A DNA stretch of 23,731 nucleotides from positions 1 through 23,731 of IMG/VR virus record IMGVR_UViG_3300035254_000241; one strand, 5' to 3'. Below, piece by piece: positions 5,993-12,603 of this stretch (positions are counted from its first letter, which is position 1; every line of letters begins with the position of its first letter). Made by a program: the position numbers and the translations under genes. The DNA is from a virus. The notes under the pieces are model-generated. The model was not told the DNA's origin. It worked only from the letters and a program-made list of their open reading frames with translations, and did no database searches.

Positions 5993-6551
5993 GTTGCTCC
6001 TCTACGCCTAAGATGTCGTTCATAGTTGTTATCTCATTGTCCCAAAGATAAGGTCCGGTTAAGCACCCTAAATTACCGCCTGTCTGGTGCATTTCTGTAG
6101 CTTCCAAGGGTTTTCCGAGGTAATACAAATAGCCACTGCACTGTTGCATGCCGTGGAGCGCAAGTGCAATAAACTCCCCCTCAGTTTTAGCAAAGACGCC
6201 GGTTTCCGGATCTTCAAAGAGCCCGCCAAGCTCATTGACTGGATCGTAAAAGATGCAATTGCCAAATTTCACGAAATTAGTAGAGAAAAACACTGGCACA
6301 CACTCTTTCTTATTTGCACCAGGGGCCTTAGCTTCCTTTTGAAAATTTTGCAGCTTTTGGTACTTGTTACGCCAGTGGTTTCTCTCGCGGCGGCACAACC
6401 GTTTTACTTTGTGTTTTACTAGTTGCTGATTTTTGTGAATTTCCTCACGGACAAGCTTATTCACTTCGGCACTGTAGTGCGGTTCGGCGAGGCTCATTAG
6501 GCTGTCGAGCATCTCATCGCTGACTTCATACCACTTGGGACTCAAGCTCAC
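5985..6551 (-). CDS. Hypothetical protein, 188 aa
   Basis: The start is GTG, overlapping the previous stop as GTGA, with GAGGAG 6 bases upstream. The first ~80 residues are helical and strongly basic (KHKVKRLCRRERNHWRNKYQ), a possible nucleic-acid-binding segment or coiled coil. The C-terminal ~100 residues look like a separate globular domain with FVKFGNCIFYDP and a Gly-rich stretch. Four Cys are scattered without a clear zinc pattern. It is not a family I know. Confidence 0.7.
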   Translation of the reverse strand: MSLSPKWYEVSDEMLDSLMSLAEPHYSAEVNKLVREEIHKNQQLVKHKVKRLCRRERNHWRNKYQKLQNFQKEAKAPGANKKECVPVFFSTNFVKFGNCIFYDPVNELGGLFEDPETGVFAKTEGEFIALALHGMQQCSGYLYYLGKPLEATEMHQTGGNLGCLTGPYLWDNEITTMNDILGVEEQHV

Positions 6552-7270
6552 TTCGACTCCTCATTGGCGTCAGCAATTGCAAGACTGACATCAAAGCCCG
6601 CGAGCCCGAGTTTTTCCATTGCTTGCCTGGCAGTAACTCGTCGATGTTCTTTTTGCAATGCAGCGGCTAGATGACGTTCTTTACCAGAGGCTTTCTCAAA
6701 ATCGTCTGTGCGTACGCGATCTACAATCCAAGTGTAGTCAAGATCATCGTACACGTCGACTTCGGGCGAGGCGTGAACAGTGCCAAGGATTGCAACTTTG
6801 TGGGGAGCCCCTGCTTGGTTGGCGACGACGACAAGATCACCTTTGCAAAGTTTCGCGGCCAACTCCCACGTGACTTTATAGATGTATTCTTCCATGTCCA
6901 ACCCAAAGGACACGGCAGCCGTTGTTACGGTAGCTTCGTTCGCCAGAGTTGCCAAAGTATTGTAGTTCATTTTAATTTTCCTTGTTTCTTCGATGAGTGA
7001 ATAAAATAAAGAATTAGCTTTCCACGTCTCGAACACTGACGCCTCTAGCTTTATCAGCGAGCCTTTCGCCCTACGCCCCCAATCTTCTGTCGTTTCAAGG
7101 TAGATCATGTGCCCACTGCACCGTACTTTACAGAGAACTACCTTCTGTTCTTCTTGATTTCCCATGAAAAGGATCGGGTCTCCTGACGCGATTCTATCAG
7201 AAAGAGCTTCAAGGGTTGTCAACGCTTCACCGTTGTGGTATACCCCTTTGTTTATACTTTTTAATTTCAT
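6548..7270 (-). CDS. Two-part hypothetical protein with internal start, 240 aa
   Basis: The ATG at 7270 is coupled to the preceding gene by a 4-base overlap. Residues 1-100 form one part (beta-rich, with SDRIASGDPILFMG). At residue 101 there is an in-frame ATG at 6970 with AAGGA 8 bases upstream, as good as any gene start in the window, so a 140-aa product from the second half is likely in addition to the full protein. The second part has ELAAKLCKGDLVVVANQ and DDLDYTWIVDRV, and ends in a basic helix. The arrangement could be a fusion of two formerly separate genes. Function not recognised. Confidence 0.75.
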   Translation of the reverse strand: MKLKSINKGVYHNGEALTTLEALSDRIASGDPILFMGNQEEQKVVLCKVRCSGHMIYLETTEDWGRRAKGSLIKLEASVFETWKANSLFYSLIEETRKIKMNYNTLATLANEATVTTAAVSFGLDMEEYIYKVTWELAAKLCKGDLVVVANQAGAPHKVAILGTVHASPEVDVYDDLDYTWIVDRVRTDDFEKASGKERHLAAALQKEHRRVTARQAMEKLGLAGFDVSLAIADANEESK

Positions 7271-8121
7271 TCTCCGGGTACCTTGAATTTAGGAACAGAC
7301 GCGGGCTTGCCGGATTTCGACTCAAGCCTTTTTAAAAGTTCAGATACTCCCTCCTTTTTAGCAATGATCTCATCGTTGTGCCTTTTGGCGTCTGCAGCGT
7401 GCACGATGTTTGCCGGAATACTATTACAGATAGCAAAGTCTGCTTCGGTGGGGACAGCCCCCGGTACTCTGAAGCTCGGAACAGCTTTTTTTGAGCCGCC
7501 GTAGGCCGCGACCATTTCCTCTTTAGTTATGGCCGGCCAGAGCGGCACCTTAGTCAGCCAGTCAGGTGTCACTGTTTCGAATTGCGCGGTGCGGAATGCA
7601 GGGAGAGTCATTTTGTGGTTGATGTGGGCCTGATAAGCGGCTGTTGTGGGAAGAATATCCCGAAATTCAGGATAGACTACTTTTGGGTGCGGGGTACCAC
7701 CTTCTGGTAGCGCCTCCGGAAAGTCAAAGAGAACGTCATAGAGCTTTGCATACTCATGAGGCTTGCCTCTGTTTCTTTCAAAGTTCTCTAGCATACGTTT
7801 CCAACAGCGAAAAAGCCACGTATAATTTTCGCGGCCTTCGCAAAGCCAGTCTAACGCCGGGTCCTCCATGTTGACGCCTGCGAGCATTACGTAGCCCATC
7901 AGCTGAATTCTTCGGCCACTGCTGTCGAGCGCGTCGGTGTGGTGAACCCACCACTTGCGGTCGTTCCCGTTGTGCTTCACCCACAGAGGTCCGAAGCCGT
8001 CCAATCTGCGGTGGCAGCAGCTCATTAACTGCGCAGCTTCCATCAGCATTTTTGTCAGGTGGATATCACAGAGCTCGTCGGCGGCTCTCTCTGGGTTTTC
8101 GTTTGTGTAGAAAATGTTCAC
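7267..8121 (-). CDS. Conserved phage protein, possible DNA glycosylase-like family, 284 aa
   Basis: The start is GTG at 8121, overlapping the preceding stop as GTGA, with AAGGAG about 6 bases upstream. The N-terminal half has the signature CDIHLTKMLMEAAQLMSCCH followed by RRLDG and later WVHHTDALD and ENYTWLFRCW. The pattern CD.H..KM..E.AQ..S..HR..DG fits a protein family common in phages and large viruses that I recall being annotated as pyrimidine dimer DNA glycosylase-like, without firm biochemical support. The C-terminal ~100 residues are Pro-rich and less ordered, ending FKVPGE. A DNA repair or processing role is inference. The family match is from memory. Confidence 0.65.
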   Translation of the reverse strand: MNIFYTNENPERAADELCDIHLTKMLMEAAQLMSCCHRRLDGFGPLWVKHNGNDRKWWVHHTDALDSSGRRIQLMGYVMLAGVNMEDPALDWLCEGRENYTWLFRCWKRMLENFERNRGKPHEYAKLYDVLFDFPEALPEGGTPHPKVVYPEFRDILPTTAAYQAHINHKMTLPAFRTAQFETVTPDWLTKVPLWPAITKEEMVAAYGGSKKAVPSFRVPGAVPTEADFAICNSIPANIVHAADAKRHNDEIIAKKEGVSELLKRLESKSGKPASVPKFKVPGE

Positions 8122-8339
8122 AAAAGCTCCTTTAAGTCACGAATATCGACGTTGATTCCGAAATACAGACACAGCTTCACAAACGTTGCAAGCCTGGGCT
8201 GGAAGATCATACCCGAGGCCCACCTGTCGTAAGTGCCAACAGAGATGTTTGCGCCAACCGCCACGTCAGTCCGGCACGAGTTTCTGAGCAGAAGCTGTAT
8301 GAGGTGAAAAGCTTCGTAGTAACTCATTTTAGTATTCAC
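8118..8339 (-). CDS. Small Cro/XRE-like helix-turn-helix protein, 73 aa
   Basis: I use the GTG at 8339 because GAGG lies 6 bases upstream; an ATG at 8327 is the alternative. The sequence VAVGANISVGTYDRWASG then PRLATFVKLCLYFGINVDI fits the Cro/XRE pattern: recognition helix around TYDRWASG, followed by a helix ending in YFGI. It would bind DNA and may regulate phage or host genes. The 73 residues leave no separate oligomerisation domain. It sits in the middle of an accessory cluster with 4- and 11-base overlaps. A regulator is unusual in a strictly lytic T7-like phage. Confidence 0.6.
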   Translation of the reverse strand: MNTKMSYYEAFHLIQLLLRNSCRTDVAVGANISVGTYDRWASGMIFQPRLATFVKLCLYFGINVDIRDLKELL

Positions 8340-8574
8340 GGCACACCTCTTTGTATGTGAATTGGGGAACTCCTTCAGTGTTTCTTCCTAAATATTCAGA
8401 AAACTCTGTTGAGCAGATCTCTCGCGGTTGTGAGAAAACGAGTCTTTCCATATGTGTGCCGACTGCAGGCGCAATCACAAAACAGCCAAAAAGAAGCACC
8501 AGGATGCCCCAGGAGTCTTCACTTGAAGGCTGTTTCTGCGCTTCCACCTCTGATAAGCCGCATGACAAACGCAT
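8329..8574 (-). CDS. Small single-pass membrane protein, 81 aa
   Basis: The ATG at 8574 has AAGGAG about 6 bases upstream, inside the end of the preceding gene (56-base overlap). Residues about 24-42 (WGILVLLFGCFVIAPAVG) form one membrane helix. The following ~40 residues are polar with two Cys (EICSTEF, KEVCREY) and would lie in the periplasm if the short acidic N-terminus stays inside. A role in lysis or exclusion is possible for such proteins, but there is no specific evidence. Confidence 0.65.
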   Translation of the reverse strand: MRLSCGLSEVEAQKQPSSEDSWGILVLLFGCFVIAPAVGTHMERLVFSQPREICSTEFSEYLGRNTEGVPQFTYKEVCREY

Positions 8575-9001
8575 CAAAGTCTCCTTCGTCTATTTTCTTA
8601 AACAGCCAGGTAGCGCTGTAACCGCGCGAGTCTGTTATTATCCATTCGGCGTCTTCATCCTCCGGTGCCTCACAGTCCCCCGGTCCCGCTCCAGGAAACG
8701 TGTGTTGCTTCCAGTCTTTCGCGGGAGTGTACTCACTGATGTGAACCCCGGCGGGTATCCCGCAGATTGTTACGTCGTAATGTATCTTTAGCTTTTTCGG
8801 GGGCTTGGTCTTGTAGACGTAGTGTCTCAGGGCGAGCAGAGCGTCTCTGTACTGTCCCAAAGCTGCACCACGACTTTTTAATTTCAGTTTATTCGCGGAC
8901 TGAAGCCGCCGGAGTCTTTTGTTGAGAGACAACCGCAGCTGATTTAATGGGCTATCCGGGCTACTGCTGATTTTAAACGGAATCCTTATTTTTTTGGGCA
9001 T
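8519..9001 (-). CDS. Hypothetical protein with basic N-terminus, 160 aa
   Basis: The ATG at 9001 overlaps the previous gene by 16 bases. Residues 1-50 are strikingly basic (LRLSLNKRLRRLQSANKLKL), then comes a region of aromatic and beta residues, then an acidic stretch (CEAPEDEDAEWIITD), and an ending with FKKIDEGDFDAFVMRLIRGG. The charge split suggests a nucleic-acid-binding arm on a small globular domain. Its last 56 bases are also the start of the membrane protein gene. Family unknown. Confidence 0.65.
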   Translation of the reverse strand: MPKKIRIPFKISSSPDSPLNQLRLSLNKRLRRLQSANKLKLKSRGAALGQYRDALLALRHYVYKTKPPKKLKIHYDVTICGIPAGVHISEYTPAKDWKQHTFPGAGPGDCEAPEDEDAEWIITDSRGYSATWLFKKIDEGDFDAFVMRLIRGGSAETAFK

Positions 9002-9300
9002 ACAAAAACCTCAGGGAGTAAAGACAGTTTTTCTAAGTAAAGGCTGACCTTGTCTGAGTCACACCATCCCAAAACTTTGGCATGATGCTTTTCTTCTTTT
9101 AGCAGAGCACCTGTTATGTTACCATTCCTGTCGATAGGCGCAATCTCAAAAAAGCCCTCTGCGCCGCCCATTGAGTTTGAGTCCCTTATAACACTGAGCG
9201 AATAACCGTTTTTGAAAGTGACGACAAAAGAAGTCTTGTCCCCGAGTGAATTGTCCCAGAGTCTGAGCACCCGCAACGCAACTTCGCTGTTGAGAATCAT
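8986..9300 (-). CDS. Hypothetical protein, 104 aa
   Basis: The ATG at 9300 overlaps the stop of the HD-domain gene as ATGA. The section TSFVVTFKNGYSLSVIRDSN followed by a Gly-rich loop and FEIAPIDRNGN resembles a small beta-fold module I recall from other podophage proteins of unknown role. The C-terminal third is helical and basic. Its tight coupling to the HD protein may mean they act together, but that is inference. Confidence 0.7.
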   Translation of the reverse strand: MILNSEVALRVLRLWDNSLGDKTSFVVTFKNGYSLSVIRDSNSMGGAEGFFEIAPIDRNGNITGALLKEEKHHAKVLGWCDSDKVSLYLEKLSLLPEVFVCPKK

Positions 9301-9851
9301 AGCGTAAATACCTCAGAAGTCACGTCACTCAGAAAAGTATGCGCGGTCTTTTTCTCTTCCAGGAAGAAAAATAGCGCATTTGCTGGCATGAGACCGCGTT
9401 CCGAGAGCCCATTCAGTATTTTCACACAATGTTGCTGCATGCCTGACAGCGAAGTGTTCCCCAGCGCAACTTCTTCGCGCGCCCACAACCAGAGGTCTAG
9501 CATGTCAACGGCTTTCAACCACTGCTTTTCTGCGCGGTTCAGGTCAAAGGCCGGCGTCAGCTGCTCAAGGAGTATAGTTTCGAATGCTGCCAATTTCTCT
9601 TTTATCTCCGGAAACTGCTGTTTGAGAGGCGTCGGAATGTCTCCTGTCCAACGCTCCGGCACGTCGTGCCAGAGAACTGCCCGGTAGAGCGTGGGGGAAG
9701 GGTTTGGATGCAGAATTGAGATTAATGCCGCCATGTTAAAACTATGGTGGCCAACCGAATATTCTCTGAAAAGCGTTTTAGCGTGGCACCTGCTAACAAA
9801 GGCTGCCTCGCGAATTGCTTTCACTCTGGTGCTTGTCTCAAGCTTTTTCAT
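9297..9851 (-). CDS. YfbR-like HD-domain 5'-deoxynucleotidase, 184 aa
   Basis: The ATG at 9851 has AAGGA 6-7 bases upstream; ten further codons upstream lack such a site. The HD signature is complete: VGHHSFNM (His36), LWHDVPERWTGDIPTPLK (His62-Asp63, plus the E..TGD.P.P.K motif typical of YfbR), and AVDMLDLW (Asp116). YfbR enzymes bind a divalent metal and hydrolyse deoxyribonucleoside monophosphates. The related phage enzyme DatZ instead cleaves dATP in phages that replace adenine. No PurZ is present in this window, so ordinary nucleotide salvage or pool control is the safer reading. It overlaps its upstream neighbour by 14 bases. Confidence 0.85.
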   Translation of the reverse strand: MKKLETSTRVKAIREAAFVSRCHAKTLFREYSVGHHSFNMAALISILHPNPSPTLYRAVLWHDVPERWTGDIPTPLKQQFPEIKEKLAAFETILLEQLTPAFDLNRAEKQWLKAVDMLDLWLWAREEVALGNTSLSGMQQHCVKILNGLSERGLMPANALFFFLEEKKTAHTFLSDVTSEVFTL

Positions 9852-10245
9852 CGGAGTTCCTTTTTTCGAAGTAATCTTCAAGAAGTTCGCAGAAGCGGTA
9901 TCGAGACTTGCTGAGAGTTTGTTCCACTACGCTAACAACAGCAAGCCCCTGTCGTGCTGGCTCTGAGCGCGCCCTCGAAAACTTTTCAAGAGAATCGGCG
10001 GCAAGATAATACACTGCATCTCCGGTGTCGACCTTAAATAGGGCGTAAGAGCCGTCTTTACCTTGCCCCAGAAAGACCGTGTCGAAAAACTCCTCGAGGT
10101 CTTCAGGCTCTTTCATAATTTCGCCGGTGTGTGACACTATGGCGTAGCTGATCCTCCCAAGAGGGGCCGGACCTAACTTGAGAGTGTCGTCGCTGCCGGC
10201 GGTAAGGTAGTACGTCCAGTTTCGTTCGTCGATCAGTTTAATCAT
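9838..10245 (-). CDS. Hypothetical protein, 135 aa
   Basis: I start this gene at the ATG at 10245, which overlaps the end of the membrane protein gene by 8 bases; the longer frame above it has no ribosome binding site. The N-terminal ~80 residues look like a beta-rich domain (WTYYLTAGSDDTLKLGP, GRISYAIVSHTGEIM, DAVYYLAADS). The C-terminal ~50 residues are helical and charged. No catalytic pattern or cysteine motif. Unknown family. Confidence 0.65.
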   Translation of the reverse strand: MIKLIDERNWTYYLTAGSDDTLKLGPAPLGRISYAIVSHTGEIMKEPEDLEEFFDTVFLGQGKDGSYALFKVDTGDAVYYLAADSLEKFSRARSEPARQGLAVVSVVEQTLSKSRYRFCELLEDYFEKRNSDEKA

Positions 10246-10468
10246 TAGCGAGCACCGCTTGGATATACTGTAAACAAATGTAGCGTCGGCCCTCAATCTC
10301 TGCGTCCATAGCGCACATAGCCGCAATTGGGTCTGCTCCTTCGGTCACCATCTGCAACATCACGCCTTTTGTTTTGAGGTTTGCTGCCAGAATTGAGCTG
10401 ACAATCACAATCATAACAGCGGCGAGAGTCACCCATATTACCGCATAAAGCTTATCTTCATTGGCCAT
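10238..10468 (-). CDS. Small single-pass membrane protein, 76 aa
   Basis: The start is the ATG at 10468, with GGAGA 5-6 bases upstream. The longer frame reaching further up crosses the hairpin 10492-10510 and has no ribosome binding site. After ~8 polar residues there is one strong membrane helix, residues about 8-29 (VIWVTLAAVMIVIVSSILAA), followed by a ~45-residue soluble tail with two Cys. It is the first gene after a possible terminator. Function unknown; a spanin, holin or exclusion role cannot be told from the sequence. Confidence 0.7.
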   Translation of the reverse strand: MANEDKLYAVIWVTLAAVMIVIVSSILAANLKTKGVMLQMVTEGADPIAAMCAMDAEIEGRRYICLQYIQAVLAND

Positions 10469-10491
10469 ATCTTTCTCCATTTTGATTTTAA

Positions 10492-10510
10492 AGCCCCTAT
10501 AAAAGGGGCT
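10492..10510 (-). terminator. Possible terminator hairpin
   Basis: AGCCCC pairs with GGGGCT (6 bp, AT-rich 7-base loop) between the 10518-10862 gene and the next ribosome binding site. On the minus strand only TT follows before AAAA, so the T run is poor. The position at a gene-cluster border supports termination or RNA processing. Confidence 0.5.
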
Positions 10511-10517
10511 GTGGTAT

Positions 10518-10862
10518 TTAAAGATCACTCTCGAATTTTTTCCACTCGCCTAAAAGAAACGACTCTCGTCCGAGCTTACTTGCTGGTTCATAAGCGCAGC
10601 GCTTGGCCAGTTCTGTCTGAATTTTTTTGTGCTGTTCAGGGTGAAGACGCTCCATAATTTGTCGATGCAGGTCCGCGTTTGTGTCCCACCAAAACTGCTG
10701 ATCAATCATTTGCCCTGGAGGCCCTTTTGCGGGGCGTTGGGAGGTTACAACCATTTTAGTGTAGAAGCGCAGCGCCTCAATTACGGCCACTTGTGCCATT
10801 GCCCCGTAGTCGCTGAATTCCATCAATTCTTCTACAAACTCTGTATTACTTTTTGGCTGCAT
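10518..10862 (-). CDS. Conserved hypothetical phage protein, 114 aa
   Basis: The ATG has AAAGGA about 8 bases upstream and overlaps the previous small gene by 17 bases. The stretch LMEFSDYGAMAQVAVIEALRFYTKMV is close to a motif I recall from a very widespread small phage protein (pattern M.FS.YGALAQ.FV..A...Y), always of unknown function, usually in the early or middle gene region. The rest has WWDTNADLHRQI and a basic helix. It closes the replication block before a hairpin. Confidence 0.75.
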   Translation of the reverse strand: MQPKSNTEFVEELMEFSDYGAMAQVAVIEALRFYTKMVVTSQRPAKGPPGQMIDQQFWWDTNADLHRQIMERLHPEQHKKIQTELAKRCAYEPASKLGRESFLLGEWKKFESDL

Positions 10863-11025
10863 TTAAGCTTCCTTTAGGTTGCGGCTTTAGTTCCATTAGC
10901 AGTGCGTCCATCGCCATGACGTCTAAGGGGTCTAAGCGGAGGTCTCTCTTATTTGCCTCAATATGAACATGGCCGTCAAGGCACACACTCCATAAATGGC
11001 CAGAAACGGTTTTATATGTTTGCAT
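10846..11025 (-). CDS. Hypothetical protein, 59 aa
   Basis: This short gene fills the space after the ligase. Its ATG at 11025 has GAGAGG 6-7 bases upstream. The 59 residues begin MQTYKTVSGHLWSVCLDGHV and include a helical part (PLDVMAMDALLMELK), ending in a basic tail. It overlaps the next gene by 17 bases. The strong ribosome binding site and fit between neighbours make it likely to be real. No family recognised. Confidence 0.65.
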   Translation of the reverse strand: MQTYKTVSGHLWSVCLDGHVHIEANKRDLRLDPLDVMAMDALLMELKPQPKGSLNAAKK

Positions 11026-11045
11026 TCTTTACCTCTCTTATTGCA

Positions 11046-12401
11046 TCATGCCATCGCTCTTATGCTGTCGAGTGTGTCGGTGTCGCCCTTGTCAAACCTG
11101 AAGTCACTGAATCTAGGCAGAAATAAAGAAAACGTTTCGCGGTTCTTTGCGTTGATCAGCTCGTTGAACGTCACTTCCATAACTTTTCCTTCGTAAATGG
11201 CGTCCCAGTTTCTGTGAATGTCTTCCCGCATCTTGTCGGTGAAGCCCGACACATCTACGTACACTAAGCCGTCGTCCGTTCCGCATCTCACGGAGCCAAA
11301 GAGTTTTTCGTTTTTGCCGGTGCCAGGCGTGAGCTCGATCATACGCAGGTCGGCTTCATGCTCTGCTTTGATCTTGACTTCGTGTCTTGATGTGCCTTTC
11401 TTCCAGAGCCCCCGAGGATGCTTAATGACAGTACCTTCCCCGCCATGCTGCATAACCTCCTCCGCGTGCCCTTGCGCGTCCTCGTAAGAGAAGACTGTGC
11501 GATACTCCACGAAAGAAACGACGGTCAGATTAACGGAGAGGAGATGATTTTGAAGGGTCTGCTTACGTCTAGTTTGAGGGTCTTCGTGAACACCTTCGGC
11601 GGCAGCGCTGAGAGGGATCGCATCCCAAAGGGTGTAAGTAATCGAGCAGCCTTCCGGCAATTCGTCACGGCCTTTCAGAAGACTATTGAAAATGCCGTTG
11701 CTGGCCTTCCTACGCATCAGAACGCCCCCACGCATTATTCCCAGCTCCCCCGAGTAACGCATGCTGTCTTTCAGGAATAGTAGCTCTCTTCTCAATGCCT
11801 GCCACGCGGGACCGGTCATGTCGAATTTCTGTCCCGCTCTAGTGTGCAGCTGCGGCAAAAGGTCTGGGTCCTTGGGAATGCTCAAATTAGCGAACATGCC
11901 GTCCATCTTGACTTGACTATCAACGCCTTCCTCCCAAGGCCACTCACCAAGGTTTACGTGCTTCGGTAAAGAGCAACGCATATACGGAAACGCCGGGATA
12001 ATCCCCTTTCCGAGAGCCTTCTTGGCAGCCTTGTTCACGATAGCCGCTCCAATTCCGGCGCGTAGGTCTTTGTTTAAGATCCTTTTGAGAAGTTCTTGCG
12101 AGGACGCTCTCAGCACCCTGAATTCGGCCTCCAGAACTTCATGTGCCACATGGCCTGTCAGCCGGCGAGTCGAGAGGTCGTCTAGCGTCCTCCAGGTGCC
12201 TTCGTCGAAGCACCCCTGGCCAGCCCCCACGAGCGGCGTTTGAAGGATGCCGTAGGTCACCAGAGGGTCCAGGGCAGCGACGAGCACGCGCCGAAACTCG
12301 TCCTGCGGCAGCATCGCCGCCAAGAGCTCTTCTTTTTGTTTTGTGGAAGAAGTTGAGTTGATATATTCAATAACATCAAAGATATCTTCGGAATTCTGCA
12401 T
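11046..12401 (-). CDS. ATP-dependent DNA ligase, 451 aa
   Basis: The enzyme seals nicks in duplex DNA through a lysine-AMP intermediate. The adenylation motif is QVKMDGM with Lys165 as nucleophile; motif III is GELGIMRGG (Glu219), motif IV EGTVIKHP (Glu322) and motif V EVKIK (Lys343/345). The N-terminal domain (residues 1-150) includes LLKRILNKDLRAGIG, closely like the T4-type ligase N-terminal region, so this is nearer in layout to T4 ligase (487 aa) than to the shorter T7 ligase (359 aa). The ATG at 12401 has AAAGG about 9 bases upstream and lies 4 bases after the zinc-ribbon gene. It would join Okazaki fragments for the phage replisome. Confidence 0.95.
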   Translation of the reverse strand: MQNSEDIFDVIEYINSTSSTKQKEELLAAMLPQDEFRRVLVAALDPLVTYGILQTPLVGAGQGCFDEGTWRTLDDLSTRRLTGHVAHEVLEAEFRVLRASSQELLKRILNKDLRAGIGAAIVNKAAKKALGKGIIPAFPYMRCSLPKHVNLGEWPWEEGVDSQVKMDGMFANLSIPKDPDLLPQLHTRAGQKFDMTGPAWQALRRELLFLKDSMRYSGELGIMRGGVLMRRKASNGIFNSLLKGRDELPEGCSITYTLWDAIPLSAAAEGVHEDPQTRRKQTLQNHLLSVNLTVVSFVEYRTVFSYEDAQGHAEEVMQHGGEGTVIKHPRGLWKKGTSRHEVKIKAEHEADLRMIELTPGTGKNEKLFGSVRCGTDDGLVYVDVSGFTDKMREDIHRNWDAIYEGKVMEVTFNELINAKNRETFSLFLPRFSDFRFDKGDTDTLDSIRAMA

Positions 12402-12405
12402 GAAT

Positions 12406-12603
12406 TTAGCCTTTAAGGTTTTTGATTAACAGCGAGGGCTGACCTCTGTCTAACGGCCAATGGCGCTCTTGACCGCAGTCAACGCAGATCTTCAAATTCT
12501 GCGAGCGGAGTCTCACTACAGTTTCACATTTACAGTATTTCAACGGGATCTCCTTGATCCCAGGGTAGGGTTTTTCCTCCAAGTTGTTTGAAGTCTTCTT
12601 CAT
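12406..12603 (-). CDS. Small zinc-ribbon protein, 65 aa, overlapping the primase-helicase end
   Basis: The ATG at 12603 has AAAGGA 7-8 bases upstream, and the gene overlaps the last 74 bases of the primase-helicase gene in another frame. The 65-aa product holds a CxC (Cys24, Cys26) and a CxxC (Cys40, Cys43) separated by 13 residues, in the context YCKCETVVRL and ICVDCG, a typical one-zinc ribbon. The tail WPLDRGQPSLL resembles the end of small T7-like phage proteins known to me only as hypothetical. It sits between helicase and ligase and is probably translated with them. Confidence 0.75.
   Translation of the reverse strand: MKKTSNNLEEKPYPGIKEIPLKYCKCETVVRLRSQNLKICVDCGQERHWPLDRGQPSLLIKNLKG

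Noticed and set aside
10469-10528. Longer N-terminus of the 76-aa membrane protein
   Set aside because: It would start inside the preceding gene's end and run through the 10492-10510 hairpin; the ATG at 10468 has GGAGA at normal spacing.
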